DNA of 64,000 nucleotides from Arsenophonus apicola. GTDB lineage: Bacteria > Pseudomonadota > Gammaproteobacteria > Enterobacterales > Enterobacteriaceae. The stretch spans positions 434,001 to 498,000 of the forward strand of contig NZ_CP084222.1 in assembly GCF_020268605.1 (NCBI RefSeq), read 5' to 3'. The notes below the pieces were generated by a model that searched no databases, was not told the origin of the DNA, and worked only from the letters and a program-made list of their open reading frames with translations. Position numbers and translations under genes: made by a program. This document shows, one piece after another, positions 1-8,427 of this stretch (position 1 is the stretch's first letter; each line of letters begins with the position of its first letter).

Positions 1-452
1 CAGAAAAATACCACTCGCTGGCGGATTTTCCTGTCGGCGCTAAAATTGCCATTATGAATGATGCCATGAATATGGATCGCGCGCTAACCATGCTGCAACA
101 GGCCGGTTTAATTATATTGGATGCCAATAAAAAAAGTAATTACAGTCTGTTGGATATTATAGAGAATCCGCGCAAAATTACTTTTATCGACGTAGATCAA
201 ACACAAACCGTAAGCGCGTTACCGGATTTGGATGGGGCAGTGGCTTTTTTCACTCATATCTATAATGCCGGCAAACAGGTGAATTCCTATATCATTCGTG
301 ATAAAGATGCTCAGCAATTTCCAATAGGATTTGTGGTTAAAAGTGAGAATGCTAAGCTACAGTGGGCAAAACTTCTCGCTGACAGTGTACGTACCCAGTC
401 AGTGCGAGTAAGCGTACAAAATAATTTTAATGGTGTATTCGATTATTACTAA
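1..452 (+). CDS. MetQ/NlpA-family substrate-binding lipoprotein, C-terminal part (5' end outside window)
   Basis: The open frame runs in from the left edge (first full codon at base 3) and stops at 450-452, giving about 149 residues. It reads like the second half of a methionine ABC transporter binding protein of the NlpA family: a segment KYHSLADFPVGAKIAI, then NDAMNMDRAL, a DIIENPRKITF stretch, an aspartate-rich LPDLDGAVAFF segment and a WAKLLADS helix near the end. In the family these form the lobe-2 core around the ligand cleft of a periplasmic lipoprotein. Signal peptide and lipobox would lie upstream of the window. Whether the ligand is methionine cannot be told from this part, so no symbol is given. 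No relation to the secretion genes is evident. Confidence 0.75.
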   Translation, partial: EKYHSLADFPVGAKIAIMNDAMNMDRALTMLQQAGLIILDANKKSNYSLLDIIENPRKITFIDVDQTQTVSALPDLDGAVAFFTHIYNAGKQVNSYIIRDKDAQQFPIGFVVKSENAKLQWAKLLADSVRTQSVRVSVQNNFNGVFDYY

Positions 453-556
453 TATTCAAATCGTGGGTTTGGTGTAGTGATATCTGTTATTGGTTTTTAA
501 CTAACAGTATAAATAATATCAACGCAATGACTGATTTATAGTTTCAATCATCGCCG

Positions 557-578
557 ATGGCCAATTTAAATTGGCCAT
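557..578. terminator. 22-bp perfect palindrome between convergent genes
   Basis: ATGGCCAATT at 557-566 and its reverse complement at 569-578 surround a TA centre, so the whole 22 bp is self-complementary. It lies between the end of the MetQ-like gene (+) and the end of the hydrolase gene (-). It is followed by a T/C-rich run (TTTCTTTCTTTT). The position fits a bidirectional terminator, but there is no clean U tract on the minus side. Confidence 0.5.
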
Positions 579-638
579 GATTTCTTTCTTTTGCGCATTG
601 CTCTACTAGTAAAACCAATCTGGTAAATCAGCTAGCGC

Positions 639-1793
639 TTAAAAGTAGGTGGGTAATTCGGTTATCAACTGGTAGGTTGTTGGAAATTTTTTAGCCATAT
701 CTGCCTCATTTAAACGCATTCTACTTTGGTAGTTAATAAATAAATTCATATGGTGTTGGTTAATAAAAATATCCTTACCACTAAAATTAGGCGCTGCTAA
801 CATGGTTAATTCCGACCATTTCTTATTTTGACTTTCATTGCCTACTTTCCGCTCAGCAGAAAAATAGTCTCTTATGGTGTAGACATTTTTTCTCATCAGC
901 TGATATTTGGGCAGATCAGCTAACATGATATCGTAATATTGTAACATTGCTTCATCAGTCAGAGAGAGGGTATTATTAAGTTTTACTCCCCAAGATATTA
1001 ATTGTTTTTCCACTAAACAACGCACGATTCTGCCTGGCTCGGTAAAATCTGTTGGCAGTTTTTTTACCCCATCACCGGTTTCTGACGCATTACCCACCAC
1101 CGTAGCATGGCGTCCGGGCATAGCATAAATCGCAATTTTACCGCGCACGTCTAAATTATTGGGCATGACGGGGGTGAAACCCAGCGAGGCTTCATGGCGT
1201 GCATAGACAACATAATAGTCGTGGACATTGGATTTAATCTTAGTGCGATGTTCAGCAAACTGAAGTAAACCTGGTACGGGATCGATGGCAAATATATTAA
1301 CCTTGATATGACACAATTTAGGATCTTTAGCCATTGCATTTGCCATCATATGGCAGGTTACCCCGCCGCGACTCCAGCCGACCAAATTGACGACTTCGAT
1401 GGGTTGGCTATTGGTGGTTCGGATTTGGAACTGTTTTTTTTGCGCGATATAGCCTGGTTGTTGGGCAAAGAATGAAGGATCAGCTTTCAGCACAGCTAGC
1501 GCATGTGCTACGTTATTTTCCCATCCTTTGCCAAGCAACTGTCCCATAATATTATGGTGATTACCAGGTTTTACCCATTTTTCCTTTTCTTGTAAATTTC
1601 CACTACCCGGGCCATCGACAATGGTCCAACTATAAAATTCTTGTGCAGCCATATTTTTTGCTAAAGTGGAAATTAATTCACCTTCATGAAAGAACCAGGC
1701 ACTATTTTTATCTTTATCCTCGAGGACAGTATTGGGTGTACTGTCGTTGCGATTTGAACCAGTACCGCAAAAAAATAGGGTAAATATAGACAT
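639..1793 (-). CDS. Serine alpha/beta hydrolase, possible lipase-type effector
   Basis: A 384-residue protein without signal peptide or membrane span. A hydrolase nucleophile elbow G-W-S-R-G places the likely catalytic Ser at 141. D171 in FAIDPVPG and H229 in MPGRHAT are candidates for the rest of the triad. The N-terminus (FFCGTGSN, followed by a long polar region) and a GWSRGG elbow resemble type VI lipase effectors and related DUF-type hydrolases, which usually carry G-x-S-R-G. Such enzymes cleave ester bonds in phospholipids. The gene sits 1.7 kb upstream of the T6SS operon on the opposite strand, with no immunity-like partner recognised next to it. The hydrolase fold is well supported; the effector role is inference from location. 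Confidence 0.55.
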   Translation of the reverse strand: MSIFTLFFCGTGSNRNDSTPNTVLEDKDKNSAWFFHEGELISTLAKNMAAQEFYSWTIVDGPGSGNLQEKEKWVKPGNHHNIMGQLLGKGWENNVAHALAVLKADPSFFAQQPGYIAQKKQFQIRTTNSQPIEVVNLVGWSRGGVTCHMMANAMAKDPKLCHIKVNIFAIDPVPGLLQFAEHRTKIKSNVHDYYVVYARHEASLGFTPVMPNNLDVRGKIAIYAMPGRHATVVGNASETGDGVKKLPTDFTEPGRIVRCLVEKQLISWGVKLNNTLSLTDEAMLQYYDIMLADLPKYQLMRKNVYTIRDYFSAERKVGNESQNKKWSELTMLAAPNFSGKDIFINQHHMNLFINYQSRMRLNEADMAKKFPTTYQLITELPTYF

Positions 1794-2135
1794 TTTTTAT
1801 CCTGTATCAGTCAATATGAGATCATCATGATGGTCATCCACGGCAGATAAAGATGCCCATCAGCGCAATATAAACAAATCATTAATTCTAATGAGCAAGG
1901 TCTGGTCGCTAGCCATATTTCGCAAAATACATTTTGTCATTCTTAAGAATGGCTTTTACTGCGAGATTGCTTGTTCTATTTAATAACTATTCGAATACAT
2001 GACAAATATATTGGCTCTAGGACGCCATGGTTTAACAACCTTATTCTGCTATAAGTTTTAAACTAGAATGAAAATTTTTTGTTAATGATTATTTAGCTGA
2101 AATACATTTAACCCCATGTTGGAAATAGCTGTGTA
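1794..2135. other. Intergenic, nothing recognised
   Basis: 342 bp between two minus-strand genes. It must hold the promoter of the hydrolase gene, but no convincing boxes, repeats or small frames with a ribosome site were seen. Confidence 0.5.
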
Positions 2136-2786
2136 TTAAGTCACCTGTTGGCAAATAATGGTTGAATTAGGTCGAAATGTAACGTTAAGGGTTAACATAT
2201 CAATTTGTTGCGGTTGACTAATGACATACCAACGTGAGTGGCTGTAAAACATAAAATTAAAGGCATTCGGGTGGATAGGTGTGCCATATTCGGCAAAACT
2301 GAATGTATGAATGAGTTGATTGTCACTGGTAATTGCCAGAATAAAAGCGTTTATTTTTTTATTATTAGGATGTTGATTATGAAAAACACGAATAAAGTCT
2401 TTACTGATTGGCGAATTTCCTACATCTAATGAACAACCGTTCATTGCTGGCGTAAAAATAAAGTTGTGTTTAGGATTAATACGCGGAACATCTACGAAGC
2501 CAGAATATTCTGTTCCTTGATTAAATGGGCACCAATAAGCATTAATGGCACTGCCGTTAGTTGAGTGCTGATTGGATAATGCTAATTCAAATGCATTTTG
2601 CTGTTTATTATGAATTTGTAAATCGAACGATGCTTCTTTAATTGCATCACACATTTGGATCCGTTGTTGTTGTTCGAATGTACCGGCAGAAGATACGGCT
2701 CTTTGAAACCAAATAATGTTGTTTATTGTGTTATTAGCGATAAACTCTCGGGGGTTAGCTTTAAATTGGTCGTTATAGTTAGGCAT
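2136..2786 (-). CDS. Uncharacterised 216-residue protein with conserved-looking Cys/His pair
   Basis: Not recognised as a named family. The protein is soluble, has no signal peptide, and is rich in Asn and Gln. The middle holds a strand-like segment NFIFTPAMNGCSL with C118, followed 18 residues later by H136 in RVFHNQHP. An N-G-C-S turn followed by a histidine strand recalls the catalytic layout of CNF/BLF1-type deamidase toxins (L-S-G-C ... H), but the spacing differs and the resemblance is only by eye. The gene lies between the hydrolase gene and the T6SS operon, on the strand opposite to the T6SS. A ribosome site is weak. Alternative reading: an ordinary orphan gene. Confidence 0.4.
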   Translation of the reverse strand: MPNYNDQFKANPREFIANNTINNIIWFQRAVSSAGTFEQQQRIQMCDAIKEASFDLQIHNKQQNAFELALSNQHSTNGSAINAYWCPFNQGTEYSGFVDVPRINPKHNFIFTPAMNGCSLDVGNSPISKDFIRVFHNQHPNNKKINAFILAITSDNQLIHTFSFAEYGTPIHPNAFNFMFYSHSRWYVISQPQQIDMLTLNVTFRPNSTIICQQVT

Positions 2787-3509
2787 TGCCAGTTCCTATT
2801 TATCTTTTTGGGTTTTTGTACTTAAATAAAAAGATATTTCTGCTGTCCTAATAATTGCAAAACTCTACAACAGATAATGTGCATATAGTAAAGTTATTAG
2901 TCTTAAATAGTTATAACCAACATCCTTTTTACGGTTATTTAGTTATATAATTCTATTATTAATTTGCTAATATTTTATTATGTGTCTCCATTATATTTAT
3001 TTAGCTATTATTGGTGGTAAACAATATTATTTCTCCCAGCTGGAGAAAATATATCGTTATTGGTTTTTTTATTATGATTTATTAACAACAATAATTTATA
3101 AAATTATTATTGGCATTTAACTATAAGGTGTAATTTAAAAATTGTACTGTCTTTTTAATGCCTAAGATAATTATATTTAATTATTTTTGACTAGTCAGAA
3201 ATGACTTTTTTTTGTTCATGTGACTAGTACGAAAATAGAAGTGCTATTATTTTAATTTTTATTTAAAAAACAATTTGTTATTTGTTTTTTGCTTTTTTTG
3301 TGGTGATCAAAATTATTGTTTGTAATTACAGAATATGCGATCTTCTGAACTAAAGAGTTAATTGATAAATAAAATTAAATGAGAAAGTTTTTGCTAAGAA
3401 TTATATCTATGAAATAAGAAATAATTAATTTATCACTTTTTTGCTTTTATCTGGTGGTGTATCCATATCCTATCCACCTCCCAATATTTATATTTATGGT
3501 AATAGCACA
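2787..3509. promoter_or_regulatory. AT-rich leader region of the T6SS operon
   Basis: About 720 bp without a credible gene and extremely A/T rich. It contains a perfect 10-bp palindrome TGACTAGTCA at 3188-3197, with a partial copy (TGACTAGTAC) about 30 bp further on, a possible operator pair. The T6SS promoter must lie here. A frame open from 3441 extends into this region but lacks tssB-like sequence before 3510. Confidence 0.4.
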
Positions 3510-4049
3510 ATGAATACACAACATAAACTTAATAGAGTCAGGCCACCTCGCGTTCAGATTACTTATGATGTTGAACTGGGTGGTGATGTGGAAGAAAAAG
3601 AATTGCCTTTGGTCATTGGTGTGATTGGTCAATTTTCCGAACAAGCATTACCAATGCGTGAACGAAGTTTTATGCATATTGATAAAGATAATTTTAATGC
3701 CGTTATGGAAGGTTTGACACCATCACTTTCCCTGCAAGTAGAAAGTGTTTTACCGGAAACTGAAGGTTATCTGAATGTCGATTTGCAATTTAAATCGATA
3801 GCAGACTTTTCGCCAGAAAGTCTAGCGCAGCAAATAGAGCCCTTACGCCAATTATTAGAAATTCGCAGTAAATTAAGTGATTTAAAAGGGCGGGCGCTGA
3901 GTAATGAAAAACTGCGCGATCGCTTAGCCGAAATTATGACTGAGCATCAACAAAAGGCTTCTTCAACCGGTCAACCTGAAGTCGAGCAGAAGGCAGATGG
4001 TGCAGCGCCAAAGACAGATGCACCGCAAACTGATCAAGGGGAGAAATAA
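3510..4049 (+). CDS. tssB: TssB, T6SS contractile sheath small subunit
   Basis: 179 residues. Near the N-terminus it has the TssB signature RVRPPRVQITYDVE followed by KELPLVIGVIG, and later a DFSPESL segment. TssB pairs with TssC to form the cytoplasmic contractile sheath. The start at 3510 is chosen because family members begin a few residues before the RVRPP motif; upstream in-frame codons give no similar sequence. The ribosome site before 3510 is poor. The C-terminal 30 residues are a low-complexity Gln/Ala/Lys tail, somewhat longer than usual. It is the first gene of the T6SS operon, 5 bp ahead of tssC, and appears intact. Confidence 0.93.
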   Translation: MNTQHKLNRVRPPRVQITYDVELGGDVEEKELPLVIGVIGQFSEQALPMRERSFMHIDKDNFNAVMEGLTPSLSLQVESVLPETEGYLNVDLQFKSIADFSPESLAQQIEPLRQLLEIRSKLSDLKGRALSNEKLRDRLAEIMTEHQQKASSTGQPEVEQKADGAAPKTDAPQTDQGEK

Positions 4050-4054
4050 ACGCA

Positions 4055-5536
4055 ATGGAACAGCAACCACAAGAACAAGGTACACAACCGCAAACGGCAG
4101 TTAGTGGCGATTTACTGGAACAAATTATTGATGCGACGCAAGCAGTAAGGCGAGATGCAGATCGTTCACGAGTAAAGGAGCAGTTAGGCCACTTTCTGTC
4201 TGAAGTCACTGCCGGTTCTTTAGTTGTTTCCGGTGATTTGATTGACAGTATCGAAGTTCGTATTGCCGCGATTGATGAAATTTTATCTGCTCAATTGAGT
4301 AAGGTTTTACACCATGCTGAATTTCAACGATTAGAGTCTTCTTGGACTGGGCTAAAAGGACTATTGGATAAGAGTGAAACGGATAATACGCGTATTCTGA
4401 TGCTTAATGCCACCAAGGCTGAGCTAGTCAAAGATTTTAAATCGGCCGCGGATTTTGATCAATCGATGCTGTTTAAGAGTGTGTATGAAAATGTATATGG
4501 TACTTTTGGTGGTGAACCTTTCTCAGCCTTTGTCGGTGATTTCGAATTTGATAACACGCCGGAAGATTTGTATCTATTAGAACAGATATCTCATGTTGCC
4601 GCTGCCGCGCATGCGCCATTTCTCAGTGCGGCCAATGCTGGCATGATTGGTTTGAATGATTTCAGTGAATTACCCCGTCCCCGTGATCTGTCAAAACTGC
4701 TGGAGACATCGGACTATTTGCGATGGAAACGTTTTCGCGATTCTGATGATTCCCGCTATGTGGGATTAACTATACCTCATGTAATTGGTCGATTGCCTTA
4801 TGGGGCAAAGACCGTTCCAGTTGAGCAATTCTGTTTTGAAGAACAAATTGAAGAAGATAATAACAATAGTTATTTATGGGTCAATGCTGCCTATTCACTA
4901 GCTGGATGTATGGTAAAAGCATTTGAGCAATATGGTTGGTGTGCAGCTATTCGGGGCATTGAAGGTGGTGGATTAGTTGAGGCATTACCAACTCATCATT
5001 ACGTTTCGGTGACCGGTGAGAAAAAATTACAGTGTCCGACCGAAGTTGCTATCTCCGATCGACGTGAAAAAGAGTTAGCCGAAATGGGTTTTATTCCTTT
5101 GGTCTATTACAAAGGAACGGATTATGCCGCTTTTTTCTCAGTTCAATCACCGAATAAACCAAGAAAGTATAAAACCGAATTAGCCAATGCCAATTCTAAG
5201 TTATCCACGCAATTGCAGTACATCATGACGACGTCGCGTTTTGCGCATTATTTGAAAGTCATTGTGCGCGATAAAGTGGGCAGTTTTATGTCACGTACTG
5301 AGTGTCAGACTTATCTACAAAACTGGATCAACCAATATATTGTCGGCTCCGATACTGTTGGTGCTGAAATTAAAGCGAGTCATCCATTGCGTGAAGCCAG
5401 GATTGAAGTACTTGAAGTACCTGGTTCACCAGGAACTTACCGCGCAGTGGCTTATTTACGTCCGCATTTCCAATTGGAAGGTTTAAGCATGTCATTGCGT
5501 TTAGTCGCTGATTTGCCGCCATCATCTGCTGCATAA
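4055..5536 (+). CDS. tssC: TssC, T6SS contractile sheath large subunit
   Basis: 493 residues, the normal length for the family. Typical segments are seen: a WTGLKGL motif near residue 100, DFEFDNTPEDL, the FLSAANAGMIGL stretch, SDYLRWKRFRDSDDSRYVGL, LPYGAKT, a GWCAAIRG loop, and a C-terminal LRPHFQLEGLSMSLRLV strand used in sheath packing. It assembles with TssB around the Hcp tube, and ClpV dismantles it after contraction. No internal stop or frameshift was seen. It is followed by hcp 37 bp downstream behind a GAAGGGAG ribosome site. Confidence 0.96.
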   Translation: MEQQPQEQGTQPQTAVSGDLLEQIIDATQAVRRDADRSRVKEQLGHFLSEVTAGSLVVSGDLIDSIEVRIAAIDEILSAQLSKVLHHAEFQRLESSWTGLKGLLDKSETDNTRILMLNATKAELVKDFKSAADFDQSMLFKSVYENVYGTFGGEPFSAFVGDFEFDNTPEDLYLLEQISHVAAAAHAPFLSAANAGMIGLNDFSELPRPRDLSKLLETSDYLRWKRFRDSDDSRYVGLTIPHVIGRLPYGAKTVPVEQFCFEEQIEEDNNNSYLWVNAAYSLAGCMVKAFEQYGWCAAIRGIEGGGLVEALPTHHYVSVTGEKKLQCPTEVAISDRREKELAEMGFIPLVYYKGTDYAAFFSVQSPNKPRKYKTELANANSKLSTQLQYIMTTSRFAHYLKVIVRDKVGSFMSRTECQTYLQNWINQYIVGSDTVGAEIKASHPLREARIEVLEVPGSPGTYRAVAYLRPHFQLEGLSMSLRLVADLPPSSAA

Positions 5537-5573
5537 GTATTTTTTAATAATAAAGTGAAGGGAGTTATTTGTT

Positions 5574-6068
5574 ATGAGTACAGGTATTTTCTTAAATCTA
5601 GGTGATATTAAAGGCGAGAGTACAGATAAGAATCATAAAGATTGGCTTGAATTGCGCAGTGTTAATTTTGGTATTTCTAACAATGCCCAGATCGCTTCGA
5701 GTGGGGTAAGAAAACTGAATAAAGGAACGGCAAATTTTAGCTATATACATTGTACTAAAGTCATGGATGTTAGCTCAATAAAATTATTGTCTGCCGTTGC
5801 ACAGGGTAATTTCCTAAAAAATGTCAAGCTCAGTATTTGTACCATGTTTGAGAACGAACTTCATCCGTATGCGGAATTGGAAATGGATGAATGCATGATC
5901 TCAAGTATTTCTGAGAATGCAGAAAAAGAAGGCGGCTATCCCTATGAGAGTTTTACGATTGTATTCTCTAAAATCAAATGGACATTCACACCACTGAATG
6001 CTGATGGTAAGAAAGGTAATAAGGTAGGGCCAGAAGGTTGGGATCTACTGCAAAATACTAAACAGTAA
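5574..6068 (+). CDS. hcp: Hcp (TssD), T6SS tube protein
   Basis: 164 residues. Starts with FLNLGDIKGES, the usual Hcp N-terminal strand, followed by LRSVNFGIS and the Y-x-H-C-T-K segment, and ends with FSKIKWTFTP. Hcp hexamers stack into the inner tube that is propelled out of the cell, and Hcp is the most abundant secreted T6SS protein. The gene is intact, with a strong ribosome site (GAAGGGAG) and a 10-bp stem-loop just downstream, which would let hcp be expressed above the rest of the operon. Its place directly after tssC matches the Evp-type arrangement known from Edwardsiella. Confidence 0.94.
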   Translation: MSTGIFLNLGDIKGESTDKNHKDWLELRSVNFGISNNAQIASSGVRKLNKGTANFSYIHCTKVMDVSSIKLLSAVAQGNFLKNVKLSICTMFENELHPYAELEMDECMISSISENAEKEGGYPYESFTIVFSKIKWTFTPLNADGKKGNKVGPEGWDLLQNTKQ

Positions 6069-6089
6069 TTTTCACTGCCACTTGAATTA

Positions 6090-6124
6090 AACAAGTTGCG
6101 GGCTCACAACAGCGGCAACTTGTT
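6090..6124 (+). terminator. Stem-loop after hcp, probable partial terminator or mRNA stabiliser
   Basis: AACAAGTTGC at 6090-6099 pairs perfectly with GCAACTTGTT at 6115-6124 around a 15-nt loop. No U run follows at once, but a T8 tract begins about 16 nt later. A structure here could attenuate transcription or protect the hcp message from 3' decay. Confidence 0.45.
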
Positions 6125-6168
6125 ATCTAACTAAGAAGCTTTTTTTTCTCATCGGGAGGGGGACATAA

Positions 6169-8427
6169 ATGCAAGCACAAGCCATACCATCGTTCTTATA
6201 TCGTTTACATTATGATTTCCCGCATGAGGAAGAATTTGAGACAAAATATAATCAGCGACAAGCTGCGATTGATTCGTTGGTCTCTGATTTAAATATGTTA
6301 TTTTCATCTCGCCCCTTGTCAGGCAGCTTAGATGTTTATGATGAACTTGAACGTTCAATATTAAATTATGGCGTGATTGACGTGGTTGACGTCGATATTC
6401 TAAATGATGATCGCATTGAATTACTGAGAAAAAATATTTATCAATCGCTAGTGCTATTTGAACCGCGCTTACAAGACATAACCATAAAATTACAAAACAA
6501 TTCACCGGAAAATATTGTTTTTTGGGTGCAAGGACTATTTTGGGGCCAGCGCATCGTTTTTTCTGTCACCTGGAGTAGTGTGGCTTATAGCTACTCTGTT
6601 TTTGGGAGGAATAACAATTTCATGTTACTACCACAAAAAACCTTAGACTATTATAACCGCGAGTTAAGTTATCTAAGAAAATATGGGGTGGCTTTTGCGC
6701 GTCGTTTTCCTAAAATTGCGCGTCGATTAGGGCTAGCTGAAGGCATTTCTGAAGATCCACATGTTGAACGTCTGGTGGAATCTTTTGCTTTTTTAACAGC
6801 GCGTATTCATCAGAAGATTGATGAAGATATGCCTGAATTGAATAATGCCATGATGGAGATATTAGCGCCCCAATTTATGCGCCAAGTGCCGTCCGTCTCT
6901 TTAGTACAATTTCAGCCTGAGCCTGCCACTTCTGGTATAACGGGCGTTTTATCGGTTCCTCGCCACAGTTTTTTAACTTCTAAGCCAGTCGGTGATGTGC
7001 TCTGCCGTTTCCGTACGGTTTATCCAGTAGAAATCTTACCTATCGATTTATGTGAAGCATCACTTAAACAAGATCCCTATGATCGCAATTTTATATTAAC
7101 GTTACGTTTTATCACCTGGCCAGGTGCCCAGTTTCAAGCGCAATCTATCCGTTTATATTTACATGGCACGCCAGTAATTACGCATAGTTTATATGAGCTT
7201 TTATTATCCCAGGTTGATGAATGGCAATGTTATGTTGATCAACAAGCGGTTGTAACAACCGCCGATAGCATTCAAGCAATAGGTTTTGAAGAAGCAGACT
7301 GCCTCTGTGCGGATGATATGGCTATCAGCCCTGTTCATCATTTATTACGTGACTATTTTAGCTTAATAGAAAGATTTTTATTTATCGAATTACCGCTACC
7401 GAAATGGGAGTTATTGTCTGGTGAGTTTCACTATCGTTTTCGGTTAAAAGATTGTCACACTTTACGTCGCCTTGAGCGCAATTGTGACAAAGTTAATGTA
7501 GAAACATTTCGTATGAATTGTAGTCCGATAGTAAATTTATTTCCTCATCAGGCTGAGCCACTGACCTTATCGGATAGCGAAAGTGAATATCTTATTCAGC
7601 CTGATGCGCGCCGTCCTTTAAGTATGGAAGTTTACACTATTCGGTCGGTAGAAGTTTTTCAGCGCAGCAAAGAAAAAGAACATAACAGCAGCATAAAAGT
7701 AAAGGCGCTATTTGGTATTGAGCATCATGAAGAGCGGGGAGTCCCATCTTTATATTGGCAGACCACTCAAAGAGCCTCAATGCTGCCAAATGATCAAGGT
7801 ATTAATACCTTCATTGGTTTTGCCGATTTGCGTGGTAAGCGTCATATTCCGGCGGTAGATGTGGTGATGTTAAAAATTATGTGCACTAATCGCGATTTAG
7901 CACAGAAATTAAGTAACGGTAATTCAGAGGGTGATTTTGATGCTGAGTTTGCGTTACCCGGCGTAAAAGTTAGCGGATTAATTCGCCCCCGACCGCCATT
8001 ACGCCCACAATTAGATGCTGCGCAAAATTGGCGGATGGTGGCGCAACTCAACCTTAATCATATGTTGCTTGAACAGGATGATAGTGGGCAACGACTACGA
8101 GAAACACTCGAGTTATATAATGTACAGAATGATATGGCAGTATCGCGTTTGATCGCGTTACTGAGTCGTATCACGATTAATCCCCTATCTGTCAGGTTAG
8201 ATCCGGCTGATCCCTACTCGTTTGCTAAAGGTCTAGAGGTAACGCTGACATTCCAACCGCAAGCCGAAGAGTTTGTTGATTTTTATCTCTTTTGCTGTGT
8301 GTTAGAAAGATTTATTGCGCTGTATGCACCAATCAATGGTTTTACCCAAGTTGTTACTTGCTTATCTGGTGTTGCTCATAGTGTCAAGCGTTGGCCCAGG
8401 CGTTGCGGAAGAGTGGTATGGCTATGA
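6169..8427 (+). CDS. tssE-tssF: TssE and TssF joined in one reading frame (baseplate subunits)
   Basis: One open frame of 752 codons covers two baseplate proteins that are normally separate. Residues 1-about 145 are TssE, a gp25-like wedge protein: YDELERSILNYGV and FEPRLQDITIKL are family marks. From residue 152 the sequence is TssF: LDYYNRELSYLRKYG, FAFLTARIHQKIDED and a C-terminal FIALYAPINGFTQ before RWPRRCG. A GGGAGG ribosome site at 6604-6609 and ATG at 6622 could start TssF on its own, giving 601 residues, the usual length. The TssE end (after WSSVAYSYSVF) shows no stop before the TssF start, so the natural TssE stop has been lost or the two are truly fused. The 5' end has a strong GGGAGGGGG site. 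Confidence 0.88.
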   Translation: MQAQAIPSFLYRLHYDFPHEEEFETKYNQRQAAIDSLVSDLNMLFSSRPLSGSLDVYDELERSILNYGVIDVVDVDILNDDRIELLRKNIYQSLVLFEPRLQDITIKLQNNSPENIVFWVQGLFWGQRIVFSVTWSSVAYSYSVFGRNNNFMLLPQKTLDYYNRELSYLRKYGVAFARRFPKIARRLGLAEGISEDPHVERLVESFAFLTARIHQKIDEDMPELNNAMMEILAPQFMRQVPSVSLVQFQPEPATSGITGVLSVPRHSFLTSKPVGDVLCRFRTVYPVEILPIDLCEASLKQDPYDRNFILTLRFITWPGAQFQAQSIRLYLHGTPVITHSLYELLLSQVDEWQCYVDQQAVVTTADSIQAIGFEEADCLCADDMAISPVHHLLRDYFSLIERFLFIELPLPKWELLSGEFHYRFRLKDCHTLRRLERNCDKVNVETFRMNCSPIVNLFPHQAEPLTLSDSESEYLIQPDARRPLSMEVYTIRSVEVFQRSKEKEHNSSIKVKALFGIEHHEERGVPSLYWQTTQRASMLPNDQGINTFIGFADLRGKRHIPAVDVVMLKIMCTNRDLAQKLSNGNSEGDFDAEFALPGVKVSGLIRPRPPLRPQLDAAQNWRMVAQLNLNHMLLEQDDSGQRLRETLELYNVQNDMAVSRLIALLSRITINPLSVRLDPADPYSFAKGLEVTLTFQPQAEEFVDFYLFCCVLERFIALYAPINGFTQVVTCLSGVAHSVKRWPRRCGRVVWL

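Noticed and set aside
3441..3509. Longer 5' end for tssB
   Set aside because: The extra residues have no likeness to the family, and TssB proteins start shortly before the RVRPP motif.
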